From: Protula sp. h YS-2021
Lineage: Eukaryota > Annelida > Polychaeta > Sabellida > Serpulidae
Assembly: GCA_949752745.1 (NCBI GenBank)
Contig: OX457032.1
Span: 12,721,543 to 12,785,542, forward strand
DNA length: 64,000 nt
Direction of reading: 5' to 3'
Shown here: positions 42,702-53,823 of the stretch, piece by piece
Layout: each line of letters opens with the position of its first letter
Numbering within the stretch: the first letter of the stretch is position 1
Made by a program: the position numbers and the translations under genes
The notes under the pieces: model-generated
Told to the model about the DNA's origin: nothing
Seen by the model: the letters and a program-made list of their open reading frames with translations, nothing else
The model's database searches: none

Positions 42702-44098
42702 GAATCCGGGACAGAAGGGCCCTAGACAAAAGGGCCTTGGACATAAGGGCCTTTCCCAAAACGGCCTTTCCCAAAAGGGCCTTTCCCAAAACGGCCCTAA
42801 ATGAAAAGCTGGACAAAATTGCCTTGAGAATTTTTTTTTGGATATGGTTTTCAAAATTATTTTTATTTTTTGTGTAATAAAATAACAACTCCAAAAACAA
42901 AGTTTATCGATTTTTTGTTTGATTCAGACAAATTTTTGGCTGTCATTTATTACTTTTTCTTGTGTCCATTGCTGTTGGTCACAGTTCAAATAAAGACCTC
43001 AAATTCAGAACTCATGCATCGGCAAGACACTGACACGCCAACATCATCCGGTTCAGCGCGTGTGTTTAAACGGGGTACGGAAAAAATGGCAACGGAAATA
43101 ACGGCAACGGAAAATATGGCAAGTGGAAATAATGGCAACGGAAAAATGGCAAAGTGAAAAAAAAGGAAAAAATGGCAAATTTTGCAGGTTTCACTGAAGT
43201 TCAGTCGAAACAAAGATTTCGCCTACCTTGACTACTCAGGATCAAAGAAAGTCCAATCGAAACCACTTAATGCCACTTGATGTCAGGGTATTTGGGGTGT
43301 AAGCAAAAGTGGCAAAACGTAATCCCTGTGTGCGGCACCGTTAATCCTTTGGATGCTCGGGTGTCAACGTAACAAAACATTTATTTGGGCTACATCAGGC
43401 AAAACTTAAACCCTGTGTATACAGTATTGCTAATCCTATGGATGTTTGGGTGCCATCACAACAATGCATTTATTAGGGGCGTTGTCTAGAATGAGCAACA
43501 TGCTCGTGATATTACGCTTAAGAATAATTTTGACAATAATTATTATTGTGATAAAATTTTGTTATTTTGCCATTTTTTCCGTTTTTTCACTTTGCCATAT
43601 TTTCCGTTGCCATTATTTCCACTTGCCATTTTTTCCGTTGCCATTATTTCCGTTGTCATTTTTTTGTGCAGAGGAACGAAAGAAAGGACAGAGATTATCT
43701 TTTGTGGCACAATGACTCCGAAATCTGGCATCTAAAGACAGTGATTCGAAGTCTTTACAATGAGTAAAACTTCAATGCAGTGATTGGTACAAACAGGGAT
43801 TAACCTGTGGCACTGTGCTTCGGAAATTTCAAGAGAGTGATGGGGAGTAACTGAAACAAAACATCAAGGAAGTTATCTTTAAAAACACAATGAAGCCTGT
43901 TTTTTATTTGTTATTTTATAACATATTTTATTAAAAAATTAAAACTCAAAATCCTAGAAAAAAATTCTCAAGGCCCTTTTGTCCAACTTTTCATTTAGGG
44001 CCGTTTTGGGAAAGGCCTTTTTGGGAAAGGCCGTTTTGGGAAAGGCCCTTATGTCCAAGGCCCTTTTGTCCAAGGCCCTTCTGTCTGGATACCCCCCC
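42702..44098. mobile_element. Foldback element B (phrase GACAAAAGGGCC)
   Basis: The left arm, 42702-42840, is made of phrases such as gacaaaagggccttgg and tttcccaaaacggcc, and closes with aatgaaaagctggacaaaat. The right arm, 43957-44098, mirrors it phrase by phrase. The tips are GAATCCGGGACA and, inverted, GGTATCCAGACA. The 1.1-kb interior holds a smaller foldback element at about 43078-43665. No transposase. Confidence 0.85.
43078..43665. mobile_element. Foldback element C (phrase AATGGCAACGGAAAT), nested in B
   Basis: 43085-43185 contains repeated ggcaacggaaataatggca phrases. 43560-43665 is the inverse series (ccgttgccattatttccac). The interior of about 370 bp is not repetitive. It lies wholly inside element B, so it is either a later insertion or an inner repeat layer as in the 19-22 kb element. 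Confidence 0.75.
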
Positions 44099-44102
44099 AG
44101 AC

Positions 44103-45133
44103 GGTATCCAGACATCTCGCATCTGGACATCTCGCATCTGGACATCTCGTATCTGGACATCTCGCATCTGACAACTCGCATCTGGACATGTCGCATCTGG
44201 ACATCTCGCATCAAAATGAAAAAGTGGACATCTCGCATCCGTGATTTTGGTCTGCTTTAAGTGGAAACTTTAACACTGTTTGGGAAATTTCATACAGAAA
44301 ATAAATTACAGGGGTTTCCAAAACGTAAATTATTTGAGTAAAAATAAATTATAAGCGATATTTTGTGCTTGACGATATTAATAGGGCTTTCCAAAACGTA
44401 AGCTATTTGAGTAAATCGACTGAAAAAACTCAGTTCAGTTTACGGAGTAATTCAAGAGTTAGACTTACATTTGTACTCAGTGAATACCATAGTGAGTAGT
44501 TCAACGTCCGGTGCAGCGCGATTCCACATATGCTAATCCCTCGAAAGAGGCACTTAAAAGCATCAAGGATTTAATGAACGTGCGGTGGATCAGCATTAAG
44601 AATGAATTCACATCCACTAATCCCACTGATCTATTCAATTTTTAAAAATTTTTCTTTGATGCACGGTTTGGAAGGGAAACGTGCACAGGTACGAAAATGT
44701 TCGAACATGTTATATTGACAGTATTTTGACAGTATGTTCAGTTTTTAGTCGATCTTAGCAGTCTTAGATTCGTGGTAAACATGTGATGTCGATAGCCGAT
44801 TGCTATTTAGTGGTAAATTAGAATAAAATCTGATGCATCAAGAAAATGTTATTCATTCCACGTAGAAGCATACAGTTTCAAAACACACTACATAAAATTT
44901 TATTCCATCATCCAAAAAAGACCATGACAAATCGTAGTAAAGTACAGTGTCAAAATATACCAAATAAAATGATTACAACCTACCCCCCACCCCCACCCCC
45001 ACCGCCGAAACACTGATAAATCAAGCAAAAAATCACGGATGCGAGATGTCCACTTTTTCATTTGGATGCGAGATGTCCAGATGCGAGTTGTCCGATGCGA
45101 GATGTCCAGATGCGAGATGTCGCGGATTCCCCC
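44103..45133. mobile_element. Foldback element D (phrase GACATCTCGCATCTG)
   Basis: The left arm, 44103-44245, repeats gacatctcgcatctg seven or eight times, then aaaatgaaaaagtggacatc and cgtgatttt. The right arm, 45030-45133, has the inverse with about four copies. The tips are GGTATCCAGACA and, inverted, GGAATCCGCGACA. AGAC precedes it and AGACTTT follows. The interior is AT-rich and non-coding; the predicted MSRCEMSRCEMS-type peptides come from the phrases. Confidence 0.85.
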
Positions 45134-45140
45134 AGACTTT

Positions 45141-46198
45141 CCCATTGGCTTAACTATTGGAAGATTTAGCCCTAGTCCAATGACTGAACACCCCGATATT
45201 GTGAATAATGAACACTTCCTCCGGTCCCGACGCCAGGTTTCTCTGTGTCTTAGCACTCCTGATAACCGAACACGAACAGGCATGTTTACCAATCGAATTA
45301 ATTGCATTGGTGAAGTCACACAGGGGATTAATTGCTGATGCTCAGCCAGAGTTCTTTTTGTGATGCGCCCCTAAACAATGGGGATTTAAAGCATATACAA
45401 AGATAAGCATGTCTCTGTGTACATTATGTAACAACGACACATGCCGGCACCTGAGATAGGTTGGTCAAACGCACTAACACTGACTGTGTTTTGTGAGACG
45501 GTCTGGTCAAATTCCTATAAATACCCAAGTGTTGGACTATCTAAAAAATAGTTTTGAAGAATATAGAGAGATCTTTTTTTTAATGACAGAAAAAACATGA
45601 TTTGAGTAAGCAGTTGATTGAAAATGTGAATTAAAAGGTATACTAGTCATCAATTGTGTTTTAACCTTTGTTTTGAAAAATTTCCGCGAAAGTCAGATCC
45701 TAAAAACAAAATTCCTATGTAATGAACACCCCCGTATAATGACCATTTTTTCCCGGGCCCAAAAGTGTTCACGAAACAGAGGTTTTACTGTATTTCTAAT
45801 GGTTCTTTAAACATTCTCACATTTATACATGTGCCCAGCAACCACACTGCATTATGTTATTTGCCCATGAATTATAAATGATCGGCTTTTATCATTTTTT
45901 CTCAAAGTCAAAAGCTATTAACCATGTGCATGTTTCAGTACAATTTCTTAAACATTATTCTAATCAATGCTGAGCCATAATTTTATTCAAATTGTCATTT
46001 CAACCGTTTATTCCATTTAAATGACATTTTTGTGCTCATTGATCTGTGAAACTGTTGCGGGAACTCATCACGCTGTACATTCAACAACACACAAATCTTA
46101 CCTATCTTACATTACCTTTTGCCCAGCAATCTGTTTGACAACTCCAAAACGGGCTAGAACTCTGTAAACAAAGAGTAGGGTGCGGAGGTATTTATTTA
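45141..46198. other. Spacer with a pogo-like terminal sequence
   Basis: No gene seen. At about 45717-45792 the sequence cgtataatgacc, then cacgaaacagaggttttact, resembles one end of pogo/Tigger-type MITEs (inverse of CAGTAAAACCTC). No partner end was found nearby. Confidence 0.35.
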
Positions 46199-47106
46199 GA
46201 ATCCCGGACAAAACGGCGACGGCCAAAACGGCGAAGGGCAAAACGGCGACAAGTGCATCTCTGGACAAAAAGGCGACGAAGATTAATAATTTTAATGTTG
46301 AAAATCAAAATACAAAGAATAATCTAGCCAGATAAATCAATTCATTTCTACTTGAAGATAAGTATAATTTGAACCAATATTTAAATTTTAAGGGCAAATT
46401 AAAATGGATAATTTAACACTTATTTTCTCATATATTCCTAATTGCAATTAAACGATAATCCATCGTGTGCTTGGGTGAGGGGGGGGGGGGGGGTAAATAA
46501 GTACATTTTGAAGGACAATTGCATTTAGCGACTGTGCCACCTAATCCGTTATTGCACGAGAATCCACATCAATAAAAGGCAAAATAAAAATGCCACTAAA
46601 AGGACGTCGGATTATCAGCAATGAAAGACCGATGTTTTAATCGCCTTAATGAGCTAATCTGTACCGGTTATGTGAAATGCTGTTATTATATACGAATCCA
46701 CACCAATGAAAGATAAGATTAAGTTTTATTTTCCCTGAGAAAATAATTTTCAGTTTTACCTGAGGAAAATTAAGTGAGTAAATCATTCCTCGAGCAGATT
46801 ATTGAGACAGTGACTGGTGACAGGAAGGAGGTGGTTAGGGAGGGCAGGAAGGGCACGTTGGGATAAATGCTGCACTGTGTTCAAATTTATTTATCTGTGA
46901 TAGTTAAATAAACTGTGTTGGTAACGTTGTTACTTTTTGTTTTTTTTTAATAAGCGTTTTAAAGCATAAACTTTTGAAAAAACTCGCCGTTTTGTCCGGG
47001 GTTGCACTTGTCGCCGTTTTGGCCATCGCCGTTTTGGCCGTCGCCGTTTTGGTCTTCTCCGTTATGTCCGTCGCCGTTTTGGCCGTCGCCGTTATGTCCG
47101 GATACC
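46199..47106. mobile_element. Foldback element A (phrase GACAAAACGGCGAC)
   Basis: The left arm (46199-46275) repeats ggccaaaacggcga with variants, then tgcatctctggacaaaaa. The right arm (46983-47106) is the inverse with seven phrases (gtcgccgttttggcc, ccgttatgtccg). The tips are GAATCCCGGACA and, inverted, GGTATCCGGACA. The 700-bp interior is AT-rich and non-coding. Flanks are TTTATTTA-like on both sides but an exact target duplication is not clear. Confidence 0.85.
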
Positions 47107-47884
47107 AGTTATTTATATTTAGAGCGTGACTCTGAGTTTAAGCCACGTAATTGAATACAATCGCAAGTAACTTCAGGCTAACAACAGATAACCTGGTTTT
47201 AATCATGACCTTTAACATACAGTTATATTTATCGTGTTGCCTACTTTTCGCTCTGCCCCTCCTCCCTCCCCGCACACCTTGACTTCTCCAACCGAAAAAA
47301 TTATTTCCAGGCCTTCACAAGGCATAGACATTGCAAGTATTAGTGTCGTCTTTTAAAATCCCCCCCTCTCTTCTCCCCCCCCCCCCCCCGCCCCGTGCTC
47401 CAACCTTCCAGCAGAAAAGTACCTGCAAGGGCCGGTCGGGGATTCGTTTATATAGAGCCCAACACTACATTTTGAAATCAGATTTTATTTCGCAGCTTGC
47501 AACCATATAGTTGAATGGTTTATGAAATATTGCTTCTTGAAATAAACCCATTGTAACTAAGGGGAGCTCGATTGGTTAAAAAAATGTCATCTTCAGTAGA
47601 GTAGTTCAAAGCCAATTCAATAAGTTTTATCCGCGGAAGCTCGAGCCGAAAATGATAGAGCTCGCAGCAGAAGGTGACTCAGCCTTGATGGCAGGACTGA
47701 ATGGAAAATTCTGAATACTTCCGATTTTATGTTAAAAAATACACGGAGGTTAAGGCTGACTGAGACAGAGCGACTTATCGCTGTTGGCACTGGAAGGTTT
47801 TAAGGCAACATTATGTTTTCTTTATGTCATCGTGCATTTCAAGTCGGTTTCTATTTCCATTGTTTATCTCTTTTTTTTCTATAG
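47107..47884. other. Upstream region of the BTB zinc-finger gene
   Basis: A C-rich tract lies at 47365-47395. This is presumed intron or promoter of the plus-strand gene that follows; the pyrimidine tract at 47870-47882 belongs to its splice acceptor. Confidence 0.4.
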
Positions 47885-50800
47885 GATAACCATGCAAAAA
47901 AGTAGCTGAAGACAAGTGACTCAGGGTTTGAAAATGGCTACTCAGCCAACCAGCGCGGCAAACGCTTGTTACTGGAAGGATGTGTGGAAAAAACTGTACG
48001 GTCTGCGCAAGACGTCCAAGCTGTGTGACGTCACACTCGTCTCCGAGGAAGGCATTCTGTTTATGGCGCACTCGATCATCTTAGCCTCAGGGAGCAGTGT
48101 TTTCTACAGTCAGCTTGTGGAAAAGTCGACAACGTTTATGCAAGAGATGGGCAGCTCCACAATTAAGCTTCAAGGTGTAACAGGGGACGTTTTACAAGTG
48201 ACACTAGACTTCATCTACGGCGTCACTCCAGAAACCATTGCAGATTTCAAAAAGCTTCAGAAAGGGGCGGATATCTTCGGTATTCATGGTGCGAAATTGT
48301 TCTGCATGCAGCAGCTTATGGAACTCGAACAACTTGCAAAAAACAACAGCTGCTCTACCAAAATCCAAACGCCAAGTGCTCAAGAGGAAAAGCGCCCCGT
48401 TATTATAGAGAAACCGCCGGCAATACCGGCTGGTAAAAAAGAAGCAAACATTGGTAAATGCCCGTATTTCAGCAATCGCGGAGCGGAAATCAACTACTTC
48501 GTGCCGCTGAAGAAGCGGTTCCTGATGAAGGTATTGACAGAGCTGAAGAAAGACCACATCAAAGCGGCTCCGGGACATTTCCCACAAGAAGAAGCGGCCC
48601 TCCGGGAAATGTCCACTGGCGACGAAGATCACAATGTGAGCCGGGATTCACCCGAGAGTGTTAGCACTGCTTCGACAGCGCCAGCGGAAAAACCGAGTTC
48701 TATAGCCGACCAGTCAAAAAGTGCTACCTGTCCAGTGCAGCATCCGGGTGGGGCAAATGCCGTGAGTGACCTTAATCGGGACGTTTGTCGACATACACCC
48801 AGGACGCAGGATGCGGATCAATACTGCAAGGGCCCCGAGACGAGTAGCTTTGTAGCTACGCAGATCAACGACAGGCGTGACAGCCGCGAGCAGTCTGCAC
48901 CGGAAACGAGAGCACAACACGATGCGCTCATGGACATCGATGCCGACTTCGTAAACAGCGCCAAAGAGCTTATCCCACATCGCATCCCGGACCTTAGCTT
49001 CGGCGATATGACCGTCCAGTGCCCTCATCTAAAACGCCTGGTAGGGCAAGTTGATTTAGAGTCGGACTTTGTAAATGGGAGTGCCACAACGAATGATCTT
49101 GACGTGATGGGGGATACAAATGGCCACAGTGCTACCCACAGGGCGCTTGATTGGAATCGAGCCGGAAATTCTGTGAATGGAAAGGCTATTGACTGCCGTG
49201 AGAAGATTCTTGCGAGGGACGATTATGAAAGTACACAATACAGGGCAACTAATACTGATAGAAAACAGCAAGAGAGAGAGTTTTCTCGAATGGGACAGGT
49301 GGAGACCGGTTGCATTGGGCAGGCGGAAACCGGTCGCTTTGGGCAGGCGGAGACCGGTCGCTTTTTGCAGGCGGAGACCGGTCGTATTGGGCAGGCGGAG
49401 AGATGTCCCATTCGGCAAGCCGAGACCGGTCGCATTGAGCAGGGCATGTGGGATACCTTCACTGATGAGTTTAGCCCTGATAACCCCGCCTTTGCTTTTG
49501 AATCCAGTGTAGAAAATATTGTCTCGCCATCGGTGAGGAACGCAAGCTATGACACATCACAGGAAATGACGTCACAAACTTTCTACATTGACAGATATGA
49601 TGTTATTAACCAACCAACAGCCTCACCGTTAGCAGCCCATCCCTGTGACAAGATTGTTAGTGGCGTTGCTAACGCTTCGTACCCTCCCGACGGCGCTGTT
49701 ATACCTTACCGAAAAACAGGCGACGCCTCAATGAAAGGGCTTCACTGTAACAAGCCGAACACAGAGGGATTACGCGAGCTTCCGACCATAAACACCCCTG
49801 TGTTTCACAATATGGCCACTCTAAAGCAAAGCGCTGATTTCATGGAGGGACACACGTTCAGGAAAGACTTAAGTCCGTCTTATTCCGGCTCGGCGTCGTC
49901 TACCGCCCTGTCGCCTAACAACAGGACGCCGAGTCTGTCGCCAAACAGCATGTCCTCCTGCAGCAGTGCCGGGCCGTTTGATCGAAACCAAGATCATCAT
50001 ACTGCTTTCGTGGCCCAGCCGGCGCCTCAAAATGCGCCGTTTTCCATGCAGTATTCGGCAGTCGTGCCTAACAACCCGCAAGCTGCTTGCTATGCAGTTA
50101 CCAACCAAAACTGTTTTGAAACGGAAGAGAACTGGTTGGGTAGTTCACAGCAGTTCCGAATGCGCCAGGCTACCCGAGTTAGTCAAGCCAATCACTATCA
50201 GCATTTCAACACTTGCTCCGTCAAAGCGGCGATCCCTGATCCGAGGCAACGCGCCTTTGTCAGCGCTGCGCCACACACACCTAATGCAACTGTCAACGCT
50301 TGTTTGAACAATGCTTGCTTCGAACAAAACAGCCAAGCGTCGAACTCAGCCAGCGTAGAAGCGTGCATCGAGGCCGGAAGTGGACGCCGTGCTACGCAGC
50401 TCAACGATATCGGCGAATCTGGGCCAAACGGACCTTTCAACAAAATGATGTCGTTAAAAACAGAACCTGCATTTTATGGTTGTACCAATCAAAACGAGAA
50501 TGACGTAACCGCTATAGATGAGAAACGTAGTGCTGGAGAGGAACGGCACTCACTGAAACATGCTGACTCACCGGGCAGTACCGACGCAGCTGACAGGACC
50601 AAGGACGATGGCTCAGATGGCGATGAGAAGAAAAATCTTGATGGAGCGGAGAATACAGAACTGCTTAAGATGTTACATGAAGGTATGTTTGATAGCTTAC
50701 AGTCCAGAATGTCTGTTTCCAATATTTAAATGTGAAAATATAGTTGAAACAAGTGCTTGTATGTGTCATAATAAGCATTTTAACGTGACGTATGCTGGAG

Positions 50801-53745
50801 GTTGCGCCTGTTCACGCAGTTCGTTTGTCTTGTGTTCATTTGCCTGTCAGTACACTCCCAGCACGGCGCAGCGCTCTCTGTTTACGGTGCACGCAATTCA
50901 CACTACATTTAAACGATCAGTCGCCAAAAGATGTAATTCTAATCGAAGGTGAGGAATGGGAGAAGTTTCCAGTACATTACTATATTATCGCCCATAGAAC
51001 AATCACCAGTTGTTTGACAGTTCTCAATGCATTGCTGTAGCGGGGAACCGCCCTGAAAATTTCTAAATTAATCGTAACATAGTTTCCTTGTAATAGGTGC
51101 TGATAATAAGGTGTATAAATGCTTGGAAGGAGATTGTGTGTATAGCAACAAGATGATTGAATACGTCCAGTCACACATGTTCCATCGCCATGGTTACGGC
51201 AAACCGGATGTATCCTGTCCGCACTGCGATAAAGCCTATTTTTCAGAAAGGTAGCGAATTTTATTGACAGTTTGTAGATTGAATCAATGGAGTTTTTTTT
51301 TAAGTGATGGCTATGATTTTGAATTCCGTGAAAGGTGACTTACCCACTATATTTGCCTAGCTGTGGCAATCGAAGCAAAACTCAGTACCTTATGAATCAA
51401 ACCCAACGCCTTGGGATAACGATAGCGAGGCTGTAACCAACTTAGCTGACCGTCACCCCCTCACTCACTCCCAAAACCTATGCGTCGTGCGTTTACCTAT
51501 ATTAAAACACGGCTAAATTGAACCTGTCTAGGGCTGGATTGAATATGTGATCTTGCCCAGGTATTTACTGACATGATTCAAATTTCATAGCGATAATAAT
51601 TGACAGATAACGTTCAGTAAGCTATTGGAACCAGTCGTTCGCAAACGCGGTGCTTTATTTTTAAATTCATAAGTATAGACTGACAGTACGCCAGTAATAG
51701 CTTGCATAGAGTTACTGCCTGTTTTCGTTAACTGAGGATTTTACAGGCTTTTTTTCTCACTCATTGTCTGCATCAAGCCTAAAGCAGTGTTTACTTAATG
51801 GAATAGGCGTGAACTCTTGTTTTGGAAAGCCTAGGTGTTATCTGAATCCAGGAAATTTCCTATGATATCATCCTGCTTTCATATTTGTGTAAAAAAAACA
51901 ACAACATATGTACAAGAGAAAGTCTAAATAAGCGAGAAACAGTAAAATGCTGATGAAAGTCCAAAATATTCTGTATGTTTTTTTTTTTTTTGTTTTTTTA
52001 TTTTGAAAGCCTGTCGATTTAGCATGCATATTTCCATTGTGTAGAGTATAAAAGCTTTCAGCAGTTGAGTAGAAGGGGAGGTTGAGGGGTGGATGAAGGA
52101 GGGGGGAAGGGGTGGGGATGTTAGAAAGTGGTGTGTGTTTCAAGAGGGTATCGAATAACTTGACTGAGTAGGTTATTATCCACCGACTTGATAAAGTTGA
52201 GATTTTCAGCTTAATCTGTGACGACAACGAAAATATCCCTTGTTAGTCCCCCGCCGGGGGACTATAGTTTTCGGGTTTGTCTGTCCGTCCGTCCGTCCGT
52301 CTGTCCGTCTGTCGACACCTTTTTTGTTAACACACTCAAGCCTACATTTTTCCACCGATTGTTAAGATATTGTATATATGGGTAGTACTGGAACGAACAA
52401 GGATCGGTATTGTAAATGAGCCATGTCGGTCCAAGGACATTGGCCCAGCTGAACTTCACAAATTTTCCCAATCCTTACTCAGTCGAATGAGTTGGTTAAC
52501 ACACTCAAGCCTACATTTTTTCACCGATTGTTAAGATATTGTATATATGGGTAGTACTGGAACGAACAAGGATCGGTATTGTAAATGAGCCATGTCGACC
52601 CATGGACATTGGCCCAGCTGAACTTCACAAATTTTCCCAATCCTTACTCAGTCGAATGAGTTTGTTAACACACTCAAGCCTACATTTTTCCACCGATTGT
52701 TAAGATATTGTATCTATGGTTAGTACTGGAACGAACAAGGATTGGTATTGTAAATGAGCCCTATCGGCCCAAGGACATTGGCCCAGCTGAACTTCACAAA
52801 TTTTTCCAATCCTTACTCAGTTGAATGAGTTTGTTAACACACTCAAGCCTACAATTCTGGATCGATTGTCGAAATATTTTAGATACAGTAAGTATTGGAA
52901 CCAACAAAGGTCGGTGTTGTAAATGAGCCCTGACGGCCCAAGGACATTGGCCCAGTTGAACTTCAGAAATTTTAACAACCTTTACATACTGGAATGAGTT
53001 TGTTAACACACTCAAGCCTACATTTCTGCATCGATTGACCAGATATCGTAACTATGAGTAGTATTTGAATCAACAAGGTTTGGTGTTGTAAATGAGCCAT
53101 GTCGGCCCAAGGACATTGGCCCAGCTGAACTTCAGAAATTTTCAGAACCCTTACATACTGGAATGAGTTTGCTAACACACTCAAGCCTACATTTTTTGAA
53201 ACAATTGGCAAAATGTTACACATATAGGTAGTATGGGTGGTAACAAGAATTGGTATTGTAAATGAGCCATGTTGGCCCAAGGACATTGGCCCGGCTGGAA
53301 TTTTAAAATTCACGAATATGATACGAAGGGTTGTAGTCCAACCTAACAAAATCAAATACTGGGATTGTGCGGCGGGGGACATAGTCAGTTTCACTGACCC
53401 ACTTGTTTTTATTTGGCAGTCAGTTGAGAACACACGTGAAACAATGCCATGAAAAGCAGGCGTCGGTGAAGGCCGGAAGCAGAGTGTACAGCTGTGAAGA
53501 CTGCGGCGAGGTTTTCAAGACCATGCAGTCCCTACACACCCACCAGCTAAAGACCCATGGCAAGGGACGCTTATTTAGCTGCAGTGATTGTGATTTCAAA
53601 AGCCCACGCAAGAAAGACATGCAAGGTGTGAGATGTTTGATAGAAGTGTGGTTGTGATTCGAGTTGTACTTTTTCTGCTGTTGAGACGTTAAAATGGAAA
53701 TGGAAAGATAGAACGCTTGGCATTAAGTTGCAATAAACAATCTGG

Positions 53746-53823
<78 letters not shown>

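Noticed and set aside
43954..45338. Frames coding repeated MSRCEMS, RDVQMRHV or ISHLDIS peptides
   Set aside because: Direct translations of the gacatctcgcatctg phrase arms in both orientations, not proteins.
47916..47933. GTG start of the long BTB frame
   Set aside because: Animal translation would use the ATG at 47934, which has a good context.
50683..50729. Last residues of the long BTB frame (up to the stop at 50729)
   Set aside because: They lie after a strong GTATGT donor; splicing to 51097 restores a zinc-finger frame in phase, so these codons are most likely intron.
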